A DNA stretch of 54,226 nucleotides from Deltaproteobacteria bacterium (GCA_019309485.1 JAFDGC010000023.1:1-54226), one strand, 5' to 3'; numbered from the stretch's first letter, positions 1 to 7,974 are shown. Numbers and translations: made by a program. The notes: generated by a model from the sequence alone, not told the origin.

Positions 1-119
1 CTAAATCTCAAGAACTCGGCACAAGTGCCTCAAACAGCTTGAGATTTTTAACGCTCAACCCTTTGTCTCTCTTTTTCCGAAAAGGCTTGGATGGCGCTCA
101 CAAAAGCCTTTTTACGATC
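1..119 (-). repeat. MITE-like repeat, long-core copy cut by the window edge
   Basis: Read on the minus strand, this stretch aligns with 14645-14759 with about six substitutions in 115 bases. Its right end carries the family terminus GATCGTAAAAAGGC (minus strand, about 106-119). Near the window edge is a hairpin: AATCTCAAG at 4-12 pairs with 38-46, and an inner stem GGCA (18-21) pairs with TGCC (26-29). The left end lies outside the window. No gene is seen between here and 278 apart from the ribosome binding site of the next gene. Confidence 0.8.
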
Positions 120-277
120 TTGTCAATCATGACGGTTGCATCTCCTCCCCGGAATCTCCTCCCATCAGGGGGGGAGAATGCGGGTTTTTACGGAGCATTG
201 ACCTGAGCCCCGCACCTATTTAAAATAGCGTTTATCCGGAAAGTTGCAAAAACAACAGCGGCCTTTCGAGGAATGCC

Positions 278-1180
278 ATGCACATTTTTATCGCCGGCGG
301 CACCGGGTTTGTCGGAGAGCGCCTTACCCGGAGGCTTTTAGAAGAGGGATACCGGGTAACGGCTTCGGGGACCCGTCCTGCTTTTCCCATGGAAACGGGA
401 GAAAGCTTCACGTATGTGCCGGCGGACCTGACACGGAAAGGGGCATGGCAGGAAGCCTTGGCAGAAACCGATGCAGTGGTCAACCTGGTGGGAAAGACCA
501 TCTTCCACCGCTGGACAAAGGCCTATAAGATCCAAATCCGGGAATCCCGGATCCGGTCCACACGGAATATCGTCGACGCACTGGATGTCTCCCGCCAGGG
601 AGTTTTGATCAACGCCTCGGCAGTGGGATTCTATGGCAGCCGGGGAGATACGGTCCTGGATGAAACGTCCCCGCCCGGAGACGATTTCCTGTCCGAAGTG
701 GGAAAAAATTGGGAGTCGGCGGCCCTGGAAGCACAAGAAAAAAAGGTTCGCGTCGTGTGCGCGCGGTTCGGCATTGTACTGGGAAAAGGCGGCGGGGCCG
801 TGGAAAAAATGGTGCCCCCCTTCCGGTTCTTGGTGGGCGGTCCCTTGGGAAACGGCACCCAGTGGTTTCCGTGGATCCATATCGAGGACCTGTGCAATGC
901 GGTGCAATGGGGGATCACGCATCCGGAACTGGACGGGCCCGTCAATTTCTGCGCCCCCAACCCGGTGAGAAACAAGGAGATGGCCAGGATCATCGGGCGA
1001 CTCCTGAAAAGACCCGCCTTCATGCCTGCGCCCGCCTTTGCCGTCCGCCTGATTATGGGGGAATTGGGAACAGCCCTCCTTTCCAGCCAGCGATGCATCC
1101 CCGGGAAGTTGTTGTCCACGGGTTTTCATTTCACGTACCCGGATATGGAATCGGCGCTCCGGGAAATCCTGCAAGCATAA
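278..1180 (+). CDS. TIGR01777-family NAD-dependent epimerase-like protein (YfcH type)
   Basis: This 300-residue protein belongs to the extended short-chain dehydrogenase family known as TIGR01777 or YfcH. The N-terminus shows the Rossmann nucleotide-binding loop GGTGFVGERL (residues 7-16). The family traits NLVGKTIFHRWT near residue 69 and the SAVGFYGSRGD segment near 113, with the Tyr of the usual active-site region, are present. The length equals the family norm. The start ATG at 278 follows GAGGAA. The substrate of this family is unknown, so only the fold and nucleotide binding can be stated. The next small gene begins 9 bases after the stop, so the two are probably cotranscribed. Confidence 0.88.
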   Translation: MHIFIAGGTGFVGERLTRRLLEEGYRVTASGTRPAFPMETGESFTYVPADLTRKGAWQEALAETDAVVNLVGKTIFHRWTKAYKIQIRESRIRSTRNIVDALDVSRQGVLINASAVGFYGSRGDTVLDETSPPGDDFLSEVGKNWESAALEAQEKKVRVVCARFGIVLGKGGGAVEKMVPPFRFLVGGPLGNGTQWFPWIHIEDLCNAVQWGITHPELDGPVNFCAPNPVRNKEMARIIGRLLKRPAFMPAPAFAVRLIMGELGTALLSSQRCIPGKLLSTGFHFTYPDMESALREILQA

Positions 1181-1189
1181 GGAGCGGAA

Positions 1190-1360
1190 ATGATCGGTTA
1201 TGTCCTTGCAATCTTTGGATTCGCCGTTGCGTTGATCCTCCTGTGGGCGGTGTTTTCGAGAAGGGGAAGGGATAATGAAGGGGTAACAACCTATACCTGT
1301 TCCCATTGCGGGGATCGTCACTGCATTTGTGAAAAAGATCCTTCTTCAAAGGGATCATAA
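1190..1360 (+). CDS. small membrane-anchored Cys-rich protein, 56 aa
   Basis: The ATG at 1190 follows GGAG at 1181-1184, directly after the stop of the epimerase-like gene. The product is 56 residues: an N-terminal hydrophobic stretch (about residues 2-20) that can span the membrane once, then a basic turn (FSRRGRD), then a short tail with CSHCGDRHCIC, which could bind one metal ion. I do not recognise the family. Good ribosome binding site, tight spacing and a membrane segment followed by a compact Cys/His motif make a real gene likely. A function cannot be assigned. Confidence 0.6.
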   Translation: MIGYVLAIFGFAVALILLWAVFSRRGRDNEGVTTYTCSHCGDRHCICEKDPSSKGS

Positions 1361-1392
1361 CACAAGGAAAAGACATCTATGAAGGAGAAGAT

Positions 1393-1947
1393 ATGCCGGA
1401 ATTTGCGGAAATCGTCAGGGGACGGCGAAGCGTTCGAAAATACGAAGACAAAGAGATCCCGGAGGATGTACTGGACCAAGTCCTGGAATCGATCCGATGG
1501 TCTCCGTCCTGGTCGAATACCCAGTGCTGGGAAGTGATAGTGGTGAAAGATCCCGCCGTAAAAGAAAAGCTCCAGGCCACCCTTCCTGAAAAGGGGAATC
1601 CGGCCAGAAGCGCCATGGTGGCAGCACCGGTGGTTCTGGCTCTGTGTGGCAGATTAAAGATATCGGGATTCGATAAGAAGGAAAAGGAGCGGGTCTCCAC
1701 CAAGTTCGGAGACTGGTTCATGTTCGATCTGGGTATCGCCGCCCAGACGCTCTGCCTCATCGCCCATAGCCTGGGGCTGGGAACCGTCATGGTGGGGCTT
1801 TTTGATCACGATCAGGGCAAGGCGATTCTGGGGGTGCCAGAGGGATATGAATTGGTGGCCTACATTCCCATGGGCTACCCGGCCAAAAAGAACGAGGCGC
1901 CCAGGCGCCGGGAAAAAAAGGAATATGTGCATTTGAATCGGTTTTAA
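1393..1947 (+). CDS. nitroreductase-family flavoprotein
   Basis: The 184-residue product has the FMN-binding N-terminal motif GRRSVRKYEDKEIPEDV (about residues 9-25) and the segment SPSWSNTQCWEVIVV typical of the NAD(P)H nitroreductase family. The helix FDLGIAAQTLCLIAHSLGLG (about 115-134) and the GYPAKK end segment also fit. Family members are homodimeric cytoplasmic FMN enzymes that reduce nitroaromatics, quinones or other acceptors. The natural substrate cannot be read from sequence. The start at 1393 has GGAG upstream. The gene follows the 56-residue gene by 32 bases. Confidence 0.88.
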   Translation: MPEFAEIVRGRRSVRKYEDKEIPEDVLDQVLESIRWSPSWSNTQCWEVIVVKDPAVKEKLQATLPEKGNPARSAMVAAPVVLALCGRLKISGFDKKEKERVSTKFGDWFMFDLGIAAQTLCLIAHSLGLGTVMVGLFDHDQGKAILGVPEGYELVAYIPMGYPAKKNEAPRRREKKEYVHLNRF

Positions 1948-2185
1948 GGGCGGATTTGGCTTTGTTCGGTTGGCTGAAGCCGCCTTCGGTACTTCCGGAA
2001 AGGTTCCCGCCCGAAGCGTGCAAGGCGGCGCCATGGTTTTTCTGTTTGGGTTGTTTTACCTGCGGATTTAAGCGGCGGCAGGATCGTAAAAAGGCTTGCG
2101 GCGCGAACAAAATGTGTCTTTTTGCGATTCCATCAAGAACGCATTTGAAAGAACATAACAAAGAAGACTTCGGAAGGAAAAAGCC
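1948..2185. other. intergenic stretch holding a minimal MITE-like copy
   Basis: Between the nitroreductase and isochorismatase genes I see no convincing gene. The stretch holds the 53-base repeat listed separately at 2082-2134. AAGAAGACTTCGGAAGGAAA just before 2186 supplies the ribosome binding site of the next gene. Confidence 0.5.
2082..2134 (+). repeat. minimal MITE-like repeat, 53 bp
   Basis: The left end GATCGTAAAAAGGC and the right end, which on the minus strand reads GATGGAATCGCAAAAAG, form imperfect terminal inverted repeats. The short core TGCGGCGCGAACAAAA is also found next to the right end of the 190-bp copy at about 14788-14803, which links the two copies. This is the smallest member of the family in the window and contains little besides its termini. 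Confidence 0.7.
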
Positions 2186-2749
2186 ATGCAAGACACATTC
2201 CGGTTTTTAAAGCGAAAGGACAGTTTCCTGCTGGTGGTGGATATCCAGAAATCCCTGCTGGATCCGTGCGTCCATGCAGACCAGGTGAAAAAAAACGCGG
2301 CGGCCCTGATCGCCTTTGTGCAGCTTTTTGACATACCCGTCTTGTTTTCCGAACAGAATCCCCAACGGCTGGGCAAAACCCTTCCGGATCTTGTCGAAAT
2401 GGCCCCCCATGCCAAGGCCCTGGAGAAACTGGAATTCGGATGTTTCGACAATGCCTCGCTCCGTGAGGCCATCCGGGGCACGGGGCGCAACACCATGATT
2501 CTTTGCGGCATCCACACCCACGTGTGCATCTTTCATACGGGCATGCAGGCCTTGTCCCTGGGATACCGGGTGCACGTGGTTTCGGACGCGGTCTCTTCTC
2601 CCAAGGCATCCGATTGGGAGGTGGGCCTTCGGCGCCTGGAGCGGGCCGGCGCCGTCATCAGTTCCACGGAGATGGTGGTCTATGAACTGTTGAACCGGGC
2701 GGGGACGCCGGAATTCAAGAAAGCCCTGCCCCTTCTGAAGACACTGTAA
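2186..2749 (+). CDS. isochorismatase-family (cysteine) hydrolase
   Basis: The 187-residue product is a cysteine hydrolase of the isochorismatase/nicotinamidase superfamily, closest in length and pattern to the YcaC-like branch. The catalytic triad can be placed at Asp19 (LLVVDIQKSLL), Lys81 (ALEKLEFGCF) and Cys114 in GIHTHVCIFHTGMQAL, followed by the family trait of an alternating hydrophobic helix. The start at 2186 is preceded by GGAAGGAAA. Family members hydrolyse amides or vinyl ethers in the cytoplasm, but the substrate cannot be told. No operon partner is evident, since repeats flank it on both sides. Confidence 0.87.
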   Translation: MQDTFRFLKRKDSFLLVVDIQKSLLDPCVHADQVKKNAAALIAFVQLFDIPVLFSEQNPQRLGKTLPDLVEMAPHAKALEKLEFGCFDNASLREAIRGTGRNTMILCGIHTHVCIFHTGMQALSLGYRVHVVSDAVSSPKASDWEVGLRRLERAGAVISSTEMVVYELLNRAGTPEFKKALPLLKTL

Positions 2750-2762
2750 CCCCGGCGGGCAG

Positions 2763-2780
2763 GATGAGATCGTAAAAACG
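2763..2780 (+). repeat. single terminus of the MITE-like repeat
   Basis: GATGAGATCGTAAAAACGG resembles the family terminus GATGGMWTCGTAAAAAGG. It lies 14 bases after the stop codon of the preceding gene. No opposing terminus was found within the next few hundred bases, so this may be a decayed half element. Confidence 0.45.
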
Positions 2781-2986
2781 GCAACGCCGGAGGCAACCCG
2801 GGGCCTGGATCGCTTTCCTTTTCCGGGGGCCAACCGGAAGTTCATCCCCTTGATTGAGGCGATGAGTCCTTGAGGAAAGGGTCCGGATGCCGGAAATCTT
2901 TTGATTTTTACTGTCTTTTTGGAGGGTTCTTTGATACAGGTAAGCGCGGCACCCCGCTTTTGGCGAGGATTTGTCAAAAAGTAAAG

Positions 2987-3050
2987 GGTCCGAGGGTTCG
3001 AGGGTCCGAGGGTTCGAGGGTTCGAGGGTTCGAGGGGCCAAGGGGTCGAG
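2987..3050 (+). repeat. 8-bp tandem repeat array, eight units
   Basis: Eight head-to-tail units of consensus GGTTCGAG span exactly 64 bases. Units 1 and 3 have GGTCCGAG, units 7 and 8 are degenerate (GGGCCAAG, GGGTCGAG), and the rest are perfect. Such arrays can change length by slippage. It lies about 135 bases upstream of the inositol-phosphatase-type gene. Confidence 0.85.
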
Positions 3051-3060
3051 GATAGGTTTT

Positions 3061-3115
3061 ATCAAAATCGGTATCGGTAACGGGATCGAAATCGGTATCG
3101 GCATCGGTTTCGAAA
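3061..3115 (+). repeat. ATCGGT-rich simple-sequence tract upstream of a gene
   Basis: The tract is built from hexamers close to ATCGGT (ATCGGTATCGGTAACGGG and so on) and ends in TTTCGAAAACAAC. Similar sequence lies upstream of the HEAT gene near 33668-33696 and, on the minus strand, upstream of the transpeptidase gene near 43590-43625. The role is unknown. Confidence 0.55.
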
Positions 3116-3184
3116 ACAACACGTTGAAGTTACTTGGAACTAACAGCGGATCATTTATTAAACACTGAAAGAAAGGGAGAAAAG

Positions 3185-3985
3185 ATGGCGATGGAGCACG
3201 GCGACGGTTTGGAGGCATTGACACGCTTTGCGACCGAACTGATTCGACATCTGGGGGAGGAAGCCCTGTCTTTTTATGGAAATCGGCGGACCCATCTGAA
3301 GTTTGACGACGAGTTGGTCACCCAGGCGGAAATTCGTCTGTTGGACATGTTCGAAACCCGGATCCAAAATCAATTTCCCGCCCATCAGGTGTATAAAAAC
3401 AGCCAGGAGATCAAGGCGTATACCCATGGCGCGGAAAAATTTCTCTGGGTCTTCGATGCCATCGACGGGGTTTCCAATTTCCAGGCCGGGATCCCCATCT
3501 GGGGCATGTCCATCGCCCTCCTCGAAAATTTCTGGCCCATTTTCGGGGCCTTTTATATGCCGGCCACCGGCGACCTTTTTCATGCGGTGGGAAACCAACA
3601 AGCCTACCTGGGCAAAAAGATAATCCGGATATCGGATCAAGGATCTCTGAACAATGAAAGTCTCCTGTTGACGTATTCCCGCTTCCACCACCGGTATCGA
3701 GCCTTCTTCCCCGGAAAAATCCGAAACCTGGGATGCACATCGGCCCATATCTGCTACGTGGCCATGGGCTCGGCCGAAGGGGCCGTGGTGTTCAATGAAT
3801 CCTATCAGGACTTGGCTGCCGTGGGTGTCATTATCGAGGCTGCCGGTGGGAAGATTTATCAAATGGACGGGAATCCCTTTTATCTCAACGACCATGTGGG
3901 ACGGGGCAGGGTGGACGCTCCCCTCATTGCCGCATCTCCGGAATATTTGAACCAGGTGCTGGAATCGCTCCAGGAAGCCGCATAA
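3185..3985 (+). CDS. inositol monophosphatase-family phosphatase
   Basis: I place the start at the ATG at 3185, after AAAGGGAG, giving 266 residues; a TTG 51 bases upstream is in frame but less likely. The metal-site motifs of the inositol monophosphatase family are recognisable though divergent: Glu75 in NSQE, then FDAIDGVSNFQAG (Asp91 and Asp94, for the usual DPIDGT), and YQDLAAVGVIIEAAGG near residue 207 for the usual WDxAAG. Enzymes of this family are Mg-dependent sugar-phosphate, inositol-phosphate or 3'-phosphoadenosine phosphatases. Loss of the Thr in DxxDGT, replaced by Val-Ser, makes the exact substrate uncertain. Confidence 0.85.
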   Translation: MAMEHGDGLEALTRFATELIRHLGEEALSFYGNRRTHLKFDDELVTQAEIRLLDMFETRIQNQFPAHQVYKNSQEIKAYTHGAEKFLWVFDAIDGVSNFQAGIPIWGMSIALLENFWPIFGAFYMPATGDLFHAVGNQQAYLGKKIIRISDQGSLNNESLLLTYSRFHHRYRAFFPGKIRNLGCTSAHICYVAMGSAEGAVVFNESYQDLAAVGVIIEAAGGKIYQMDGNPFYLNDHVGRGRVDAPLIAASPEYLNQVLESLQEAA

Positions 3986-3993
3986 ACCGGACG

Positions 3994-4416
3994 TCAGCCG
4001 GCGGGGAGGGCGGCTTCCGGCACGAAGCGGAGGAGGGCTCGACGCTCATTGGCCTGGATAGGGCGCCAGGTGACGGAGTAAAAGACCTGGGGCCCGAAAA
4101 ACCGTTTTGGCCGGAATATGGCGACCCGAAGCATGTGCGGGGCGTCATCACACTGTTCGATCCAGAGCACCTTTTCAGCCGTGAGATCGAAATCCCGAAG
4201 GATCCTCGCCCCCAAGGAGTTGGCGCAATCGGTGGGGAAGACACTTCCCGGGTTTCTGGCCGCATGCACGATGATGGGTCTGAGGTGAAGCACTTCCGGC
4301 GCATCCAGGGATAAGTCGATGACCCGGATTCGCCAGGAAGGCCCCGCCGCGTCGGAACGCCCGGGGGATTTTTTGGAATATCTTCCCAGGCGGTAGGTGC
4401 CGTCAAAGAGAATCAT
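3994..4416 (-). CDS. hypothetical protein, 140 aa
   Basis: This minus-strand frame encodes 140 residues with a globular-looking composition, for example RIRVIDLSLD, RPIIVHAARNPGS and RVAIFRPKRFFGPQVFYSV. I do not recognise the family and see no signal peptide, membrane segment or metal motif. It ends 9 bases after the stop of the phosphatase gene, in convergent orientation, and starts 21 bases from the divergent glycosyltransferase start, so the promoters would have to overlap. No strong ribosome binding site is visible. It fills an otherwise empty 450-base gap, which supports a real gene. Confidence 0.55.
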   Translation of the reverse strand: MILFDGTYRLGRYSKKSPGRSDAAGPSWRIRVIDLSLDAPEVLHLRPIIVHAARNPGSVFPTDCANSLGARILRDFDLTAEKVLWIEQCDDAPHMLRVAIFRPKRFFGPQVFYSVTWRPIQANERRALLRFVPEAALPAG

Positions 4417-4437
4417 GGGTCAAAGATTAACAAATAC

Positions 4438-5322
4438 ATGATTCGAATGCAAAAACATATCCGATGTCCCTTGGTCAGTGTGATTCTCCCGACGTATAAT
4501 CGGGGATGGATCATCCGAGAGGCCATCGACAGCGTCATCGGCCAGGATTTCAAGGACTGGGAACTCATCGTGGTGGATGACGGCTCCACGGATGACACCG
4601 GTTGCATCCTGGAGGGATACGGCCGCCGCCTCCGGGTGCATTTCCAGCCCCGCCGCGGGGTCAGCGCCGCCCGGAACGCCGGTATTCAAAAAGCCGCCGG
4701 GCGTTACATCACCTTCCTCGATTCAGACGACCTGTGGCTCCCGGGAAAACTGGCGGCTCAGATCGATTTTTTTTCTGCGAACCCGAAAGCCGTGGCATGC
4801 CAGACGGACGAGATCTGGATTCGCCGCGGCGTTCGGGTCAATCCCAAGCGATACCATCTCAAATCTTCAGGGGCCCTTTTTGAAAGATCTTTAAGGCGGT
4901 GCATGGTGAGTCCGTCGGCCGTGATGGTACGCCGTTCTTTATTCGATGAAGTGGGGCTTTTCGACGAGAACCTGCCCGCCTGCGAAGATTACGATCTCTG
5001 GCTCCGGGTGACCTGCCGGTATCCCGTCGCCTTGATCCCAACGCCCTTGATCATCAAGCGCGGCGGGCACGCCGATCAGCTTTCCCGAGGTGCCGGCCTG
5101 GATCGATTCCGCATTGATGCCCTTGTGAAACGTCTCGATGCCGGTGTTCTTTCGAGCACGCAGAGAAAAGCCGCGGCCGCCGTTCTCCGAGAAAAGTGCG
5201 GCGTGTATGCCGGCGGGTGTTTGAAGCGGGGAAGACATGCGGAATACCGTCGATACATGAATCTGGCGCAGCGGTTTTCCATGGACGCGATAAATCCGGC
5301 GGCTTTTCAATCGTTGATATAG
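4438..5322 (+). CDS. family 2 glycosyltransferase
   Basis: The 294-residue product shows the GT-A fold start VSVILPTYNRGWIIREAIDS (residues 13-32), the nucleotide-sugar loop IVVDDGSTDDT (Asp47/Asp48), GVSAARNAGI near residue 74 and the DXD-type motif FLDSDDLW (Asp95-Asp98), then PACEDYDLWLR, the acceptor-side ED motif. It has no membrane segment and probably acts at the cytoplasmic face of the inner membrane on a lipid- or protein-linked sugar. An HD-type gene begins 7 bases after its stop, suggesting cotranscription. Acceptor and donor are unknown. Confidence 0.92.
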   Translation: MIRMQKHIRCPLVSVILPTYNRGWIIREAIDSVIGQDFKDWELIVVDDGSTDDTGCILEGYGRRLRVHFQPRRGVSAARNAGIQKAAGRYITFLDSDDLWLPGKLAAQIDFFSANPKAVACQTDEIWIRRGVRVNPKRYHLKSSGALFERSLRRCMVSPSAVMVRRSLFDEVGLFDENLPACEDYDLWLRVTCRYPVALIPTPLIIKRGGHADQLSRGAGLDRFRIDALVKRLDAGVLSSTQRKAAAAVLREKCGVYAGGCLKRGRHAEYRRYMNLAQRFSMDAINPAAFQSLI

Positions 5323-5329
5323 GTGCCCA

Positions 5330-6253
5330 ATGAAACATCAAGAAAACCCGTTGTCGAATCTTATCGACATGGAGGATCCCGATGCGGTCATTGCCGAGGT
5401 CAAGGGAATGATCGGCGCCGTATTCCCGGATTTTAAATTTTCCCGCATCGATGAGGCATTCACCGATATCAATAGATTATTTCGCGGAGAGTTCCCCGGC
5501 TACCGGGCGTGCAATACCGCGTACCACGACTTGAAGCATACCACCGATTGTTTTCTGGCCATGGCCCGGCTTATTCATGGGGCCATAATCGAAGGCGAGT
5601 TCTTTGATCAGGAGAATGTGACCCTGGGGCTTTTGGCGGCCCTTTTTCATGATACGGGGTATATCCAGTCCGAAGTCGACACGAAGGGGACGGGCGCCAA
5701 GTACACCCTCATGCATATCCAAAGAAGCATTGATTTCATGTGGGCCTATCTGAAGGAAAGGCGGTATCCGGCGCATTATTGCCTTGAAGGAAAAAACATG
5801 CTCCACTGTACGGGTCTTACCGCGAAGATCCGGGAAATCCGTTTTTTGTCTGAAGAGACAAAAACTCTGGGAAAGATGCTCGGGACAGCCGATCTGCTCG
5901 GCCAGATGGCCGATCGGACATACCTGGAAAAGCTCTTGTTTTTGTACCGGGAAATTCAGGAGGGCGGGGTTCCAGGTTGCGAAACAGAGATGGAGTTTTT
6001 GAAAAAAACCGAAGATTTTTTCAAGATCACACAACAGCGTTTCATCACGGAATTGGGGAGCGTCAATCGGTATATGCGCTCCCATTTCAAGAGTCGATGG
6101 CGCCTGGACGCCGATCTCTATGCAAGGGCCATTGAGCGCCATCAAGATTACCTGCGGCACATCCTCCAAAACCACCGGGATGGGCATCGAGGATATTTGA
6201 GGCGCGGCGGCATCGTCTCCCAATTGATGAACCGCAACAGAGGGCACCTTTAA
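5330..6253 (+). CDS. HD-type metal-dependent phosphohydrolase-like protein
   Basis: The 307-residue product has an N-terminal helical region and then AYHDLKHTTDCFLAMARL (His66, His70) followed by LLAALFHDTGYIQ (His107-Asp108), the spaced His and His-Asp ligands of the HD superfamily. The order recalls class I cyclic-nucleotide phosphodiesterases (HxxxH then HD), though the second half does not match them well enough to name a substrate. It is probably a soluble enzyme acting on a phosphoester. It lies directly after the glycosyltransferase gene. The 203 bases after it hold only a REP-like hairpin. Confidence 0.75.
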   Translation: MKHQENPLSNLIDMEDPDAVIAEVKGMIGAVFPDFKFSRIDEAFTDINRLFRGEFPGYRACNTAYHDLKHTTDCFLAMARLIHGAIIEGEFFDQENVTLGLLAALFHDTGYIQSEVDTKGTGAKYTLMHIQRSIDFMWAYLKERRYPAHYCLEGKNMLHCTGLTAKIREIRFLSEETKTLGKMLGTADLLGQMADRTYLEKLLFLYREIQEGGVPGCETEMEFLKKTEDFFKITQQRFITELGSVNRYMRSHFKSRWRLDADLYARAIERHQDYLRHILQNHRDGHRGYLRRGGIVSQLMNRNRGHL

Positions 6254-6318
6254 AAAACGCTTCCATTTAATCCGCGTCTGCAGTATAGCGCTTTGTACGG
6301 TCCAGAAATCGTTGGCCG

Positions 6319-6374
6319 TGACCGGAGCCGCTTTCCGCACATCCCGCCTTTCAGGGCGGGCGGGCTCCACAATG
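6319..6374 (+). repeat. REP-like palindrome, degenerate copy
   Basis: CCCGCCTTTCAGGGCGGGCGGGCTCCACAA-type sequence forms a GC-rich hairpin and matches the second hairpin of the copies at 8158-8276 and 16344-16461. The upstream part GACCGGAGCCGCTTTCCGCA corresponds loosely to their first hairpin, but the joining segment is missing. It lies in the gap before the gene at 6457. Confidence 0.65.
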
Positions 6375-6456
6375 TGTCGGACAGCCGGCAGACGGCGCCA
6401 AAAAGCAACGCCTTATTACCCATTACAGGAGAATCTCCACCCGGAATATTCGGGCC

Positions 6457-7974
6457 ATGGCATTGCCTCCTGAATCGACACTGCTAAACGGTATCAAACG
6501 CATGACGTGCCCGGTGGTCATTACGCGTCATGGCGGTCTTGACGGTGTCGCCATCCAAAAAGAAGAATACCGGACCCTGCTGAACAACCTGGGGATTCAT
6601 CTCCATGTCGTTGCCGGCCGGGAGGATTCCCCCTTTGACCCGAGCTTAAGAAGCGGACAGGTCTGCACCCTTGTCCCGGAGCTCGATTTTTTCCACCCGC
6701 ATTCCCTTTTATTGTATAAAAACGCCTTTAAAAACGGACCGGAAAGGGGAGGCATTGAATCGATTTCAAGGTCCGAATGGGAGGCGTTATTTCTTTACCA
6801 TAAAACACGGATCAAAGAACACGTTGATCGGGTTCTTGCCAATGTGACGGGGAATACCCCGGTGATTGTGTACAATCTTCTCTCCCTCCGGCATTTTCAT
6901 CCGGCCGCCGCCGTTGCCGTGAAAGAACTCGTGGAAAAGTATCCGAAGCGCGTCTTTTTAAGCCATTCGGCCGATCCGGATGCCGAACGCCCCGAAAGAA
7001 TATCGCGGCTTAAAGACCATGTCAGGCAAAGAATTTCCGCTGATTCATCGGATCGACCCTATTCCGGGGGCCCCTATCATCGACGGAATTTGTACCACAT
7101 CGTCCTCAACCCCACCCAGCGGGAAAATTTCATCCATGCCTATGGGATTCCTGAAAATCACGTTTTTGAAATTCCGGACTTTTCGGAGTTTCCTTTTGAA
7201 GACAAGAAACGGGGAAAAGAACCCTCCTCGGAATACATTGATTTTCTATTTCAAAACTGCGTGCGCTTTCAAAGCGGGGCCTATTATTATGAACGGCAAT
7301 CGATTCAAAAAGAGGCCATATTTTTTCTTTCCCCGGTTCGACCGGTGGCCCGAAAACGCCTGAAAGAGGCCATGCTCCTTGCGTGGCTTTACGGGGTACA
7401 CCGGAAAAAGGCCGTCGCGTTTATCGTCACCCACCCCGATATCGATGACAGGCCCTATTTCCTGGAAACGGTGCGGTTCGCCGACGAATTGAGACTTCCG
7501 TATATTCATCTGGGGCGGTTTTTTAAAAAAAAAGATTTGAAAAAGATGTATGCCGACTTGGCGTCCTTGCGCACGATCGGAGTGGTGGGAAGCAGTGCCG
7601 GCGGGTGGGAAAACGCCTTGAACGAAATGGCCGGTGCGCGCATCCCGTTTTTCATGAACAAGCGGCTGAATTCCTATGGCCCCATATCCGAGAAGATCGG
7701 CATCCAAACCTTCGGAGTGGATTTTGATGCCCTGGAAAAGAGGATCCATGGGCATTCCCGAATGGAATCACAGATTCCCCATGGGGTGGAGGATGACGGT
7801 TTGGCGTCTCTTTTCGAATGGATCGACATTGCCTTGAACGAGACCACCCGAAAACAGATCGTGGACGACAATTACCGCCAGGCGTCTCAACATCTTTCAA
7901 GCCATGCCATGGCGGTCCGCCTATGGCGGCTCATATGGATGCTCTATGCCAAGCATACCTTAACGATGGTTTGA
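6457..7974 (+). CDS. putative GT-B type glycosyltransferase
   Basis: This 505-residue frame starts at an ATG at 6457; an internal ATG at 6502 (MTCPVVITRHGGLDG) is an equally good start and neither has a clear ribosome binding site. The N-terminus VVITRHGGLDGVAIQKEEY followed by HLHVVAGRED resembles the nucleotide- and acceptor-binding start of GT4-like enzymes, and VVGSSAGGWENALNEMAGARIPF near residue 370 resembles the second Rossmann domain, where GT-B enzymes bind the nucleotide sugar. I do not recognise the specific family. The two-domain layout and nearby GT2 gene are the basis for calling it a glycosyltransferase. Confidence 0.55.
   Translation: MALPPESTLLNGIKRMTCPVVITRHGGLDGVAIQKEEYRTLLNNLGIHLHVVAGREDSPFDPSLRSGQVCTLVPELDFFHPHSLLLYKNAFKNGPERGGIESISRSEWEALFLYHKTRIKEHVDRVLANVTGNTPVIVYNLLSLRHFHPAAAVAVKELVEKYPKRVFLSHSADPDAERPERISRLKDHVRQRISADSSDRPYSGGPYHRRNLYHIVLNPTQRENFIHAYGIPENHVFEIPDFSEFPFEDKKRGKEPSSEYIDFLFQNCVRFQSGAYYYERQSIQKEAIFFLSPVRPVARKRLKEAMLLAWLYGVHRKKAVAFIVTHPDIDDRPYFLETVRFADELRLPYIHLGRFFKKKDLKKMYADLASLRTIGVVGSSAGGWENALNEMAGARIPFFMNKRLNSYGPISEKIGIQTFGVDFDALEKRIHGHSRMESQIPHGVEDDGLASLFEWIDIALNETTRKQIVDDNYRQASQHLSSHAMAVRLWRLIWMLYAKHTLTMV

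Larger units (their letters stand above)
2750..3184. other. intergenic region with repeat half, 8-bp tandem array and ATCGGT tract
   Basis: This 435-base gap has no convincing gene. From left to right it holds a single MITE-like terminus at 2763, an unassigned GC-rich stretch, an exact 8-bp tandem array (2987-3050) and an ATCGGT-rich tract (3061-3115). The ribosome binding site AAAGGGAG of the next gene lies at its right end. Confidence 0.6.

Noticed and set aside
338-1321. minus-strand frame of 327 codons opposite the epimerase-like gene
   Set aside because: Antisense shadow in GC-rich coding DNA; no ribosome binding site, low-complexity composition.
2857-2890. hammerhead ribozyme-like core near GATGAGTCC and GAAA
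   Set aside because: The invariant CTGATGAG is CGATGAG here, stem II does not close cleanly and no third stem is seen; chance similarity.
2987-3050. tRNA T-arm-like sequence GGTTCGAG repeated
   Set aside because: GGTTCGA resembles a tRNA T-loop, but the sequence repeats every 8 bases and no acceptor, D or anticodon arm can be folded around it.
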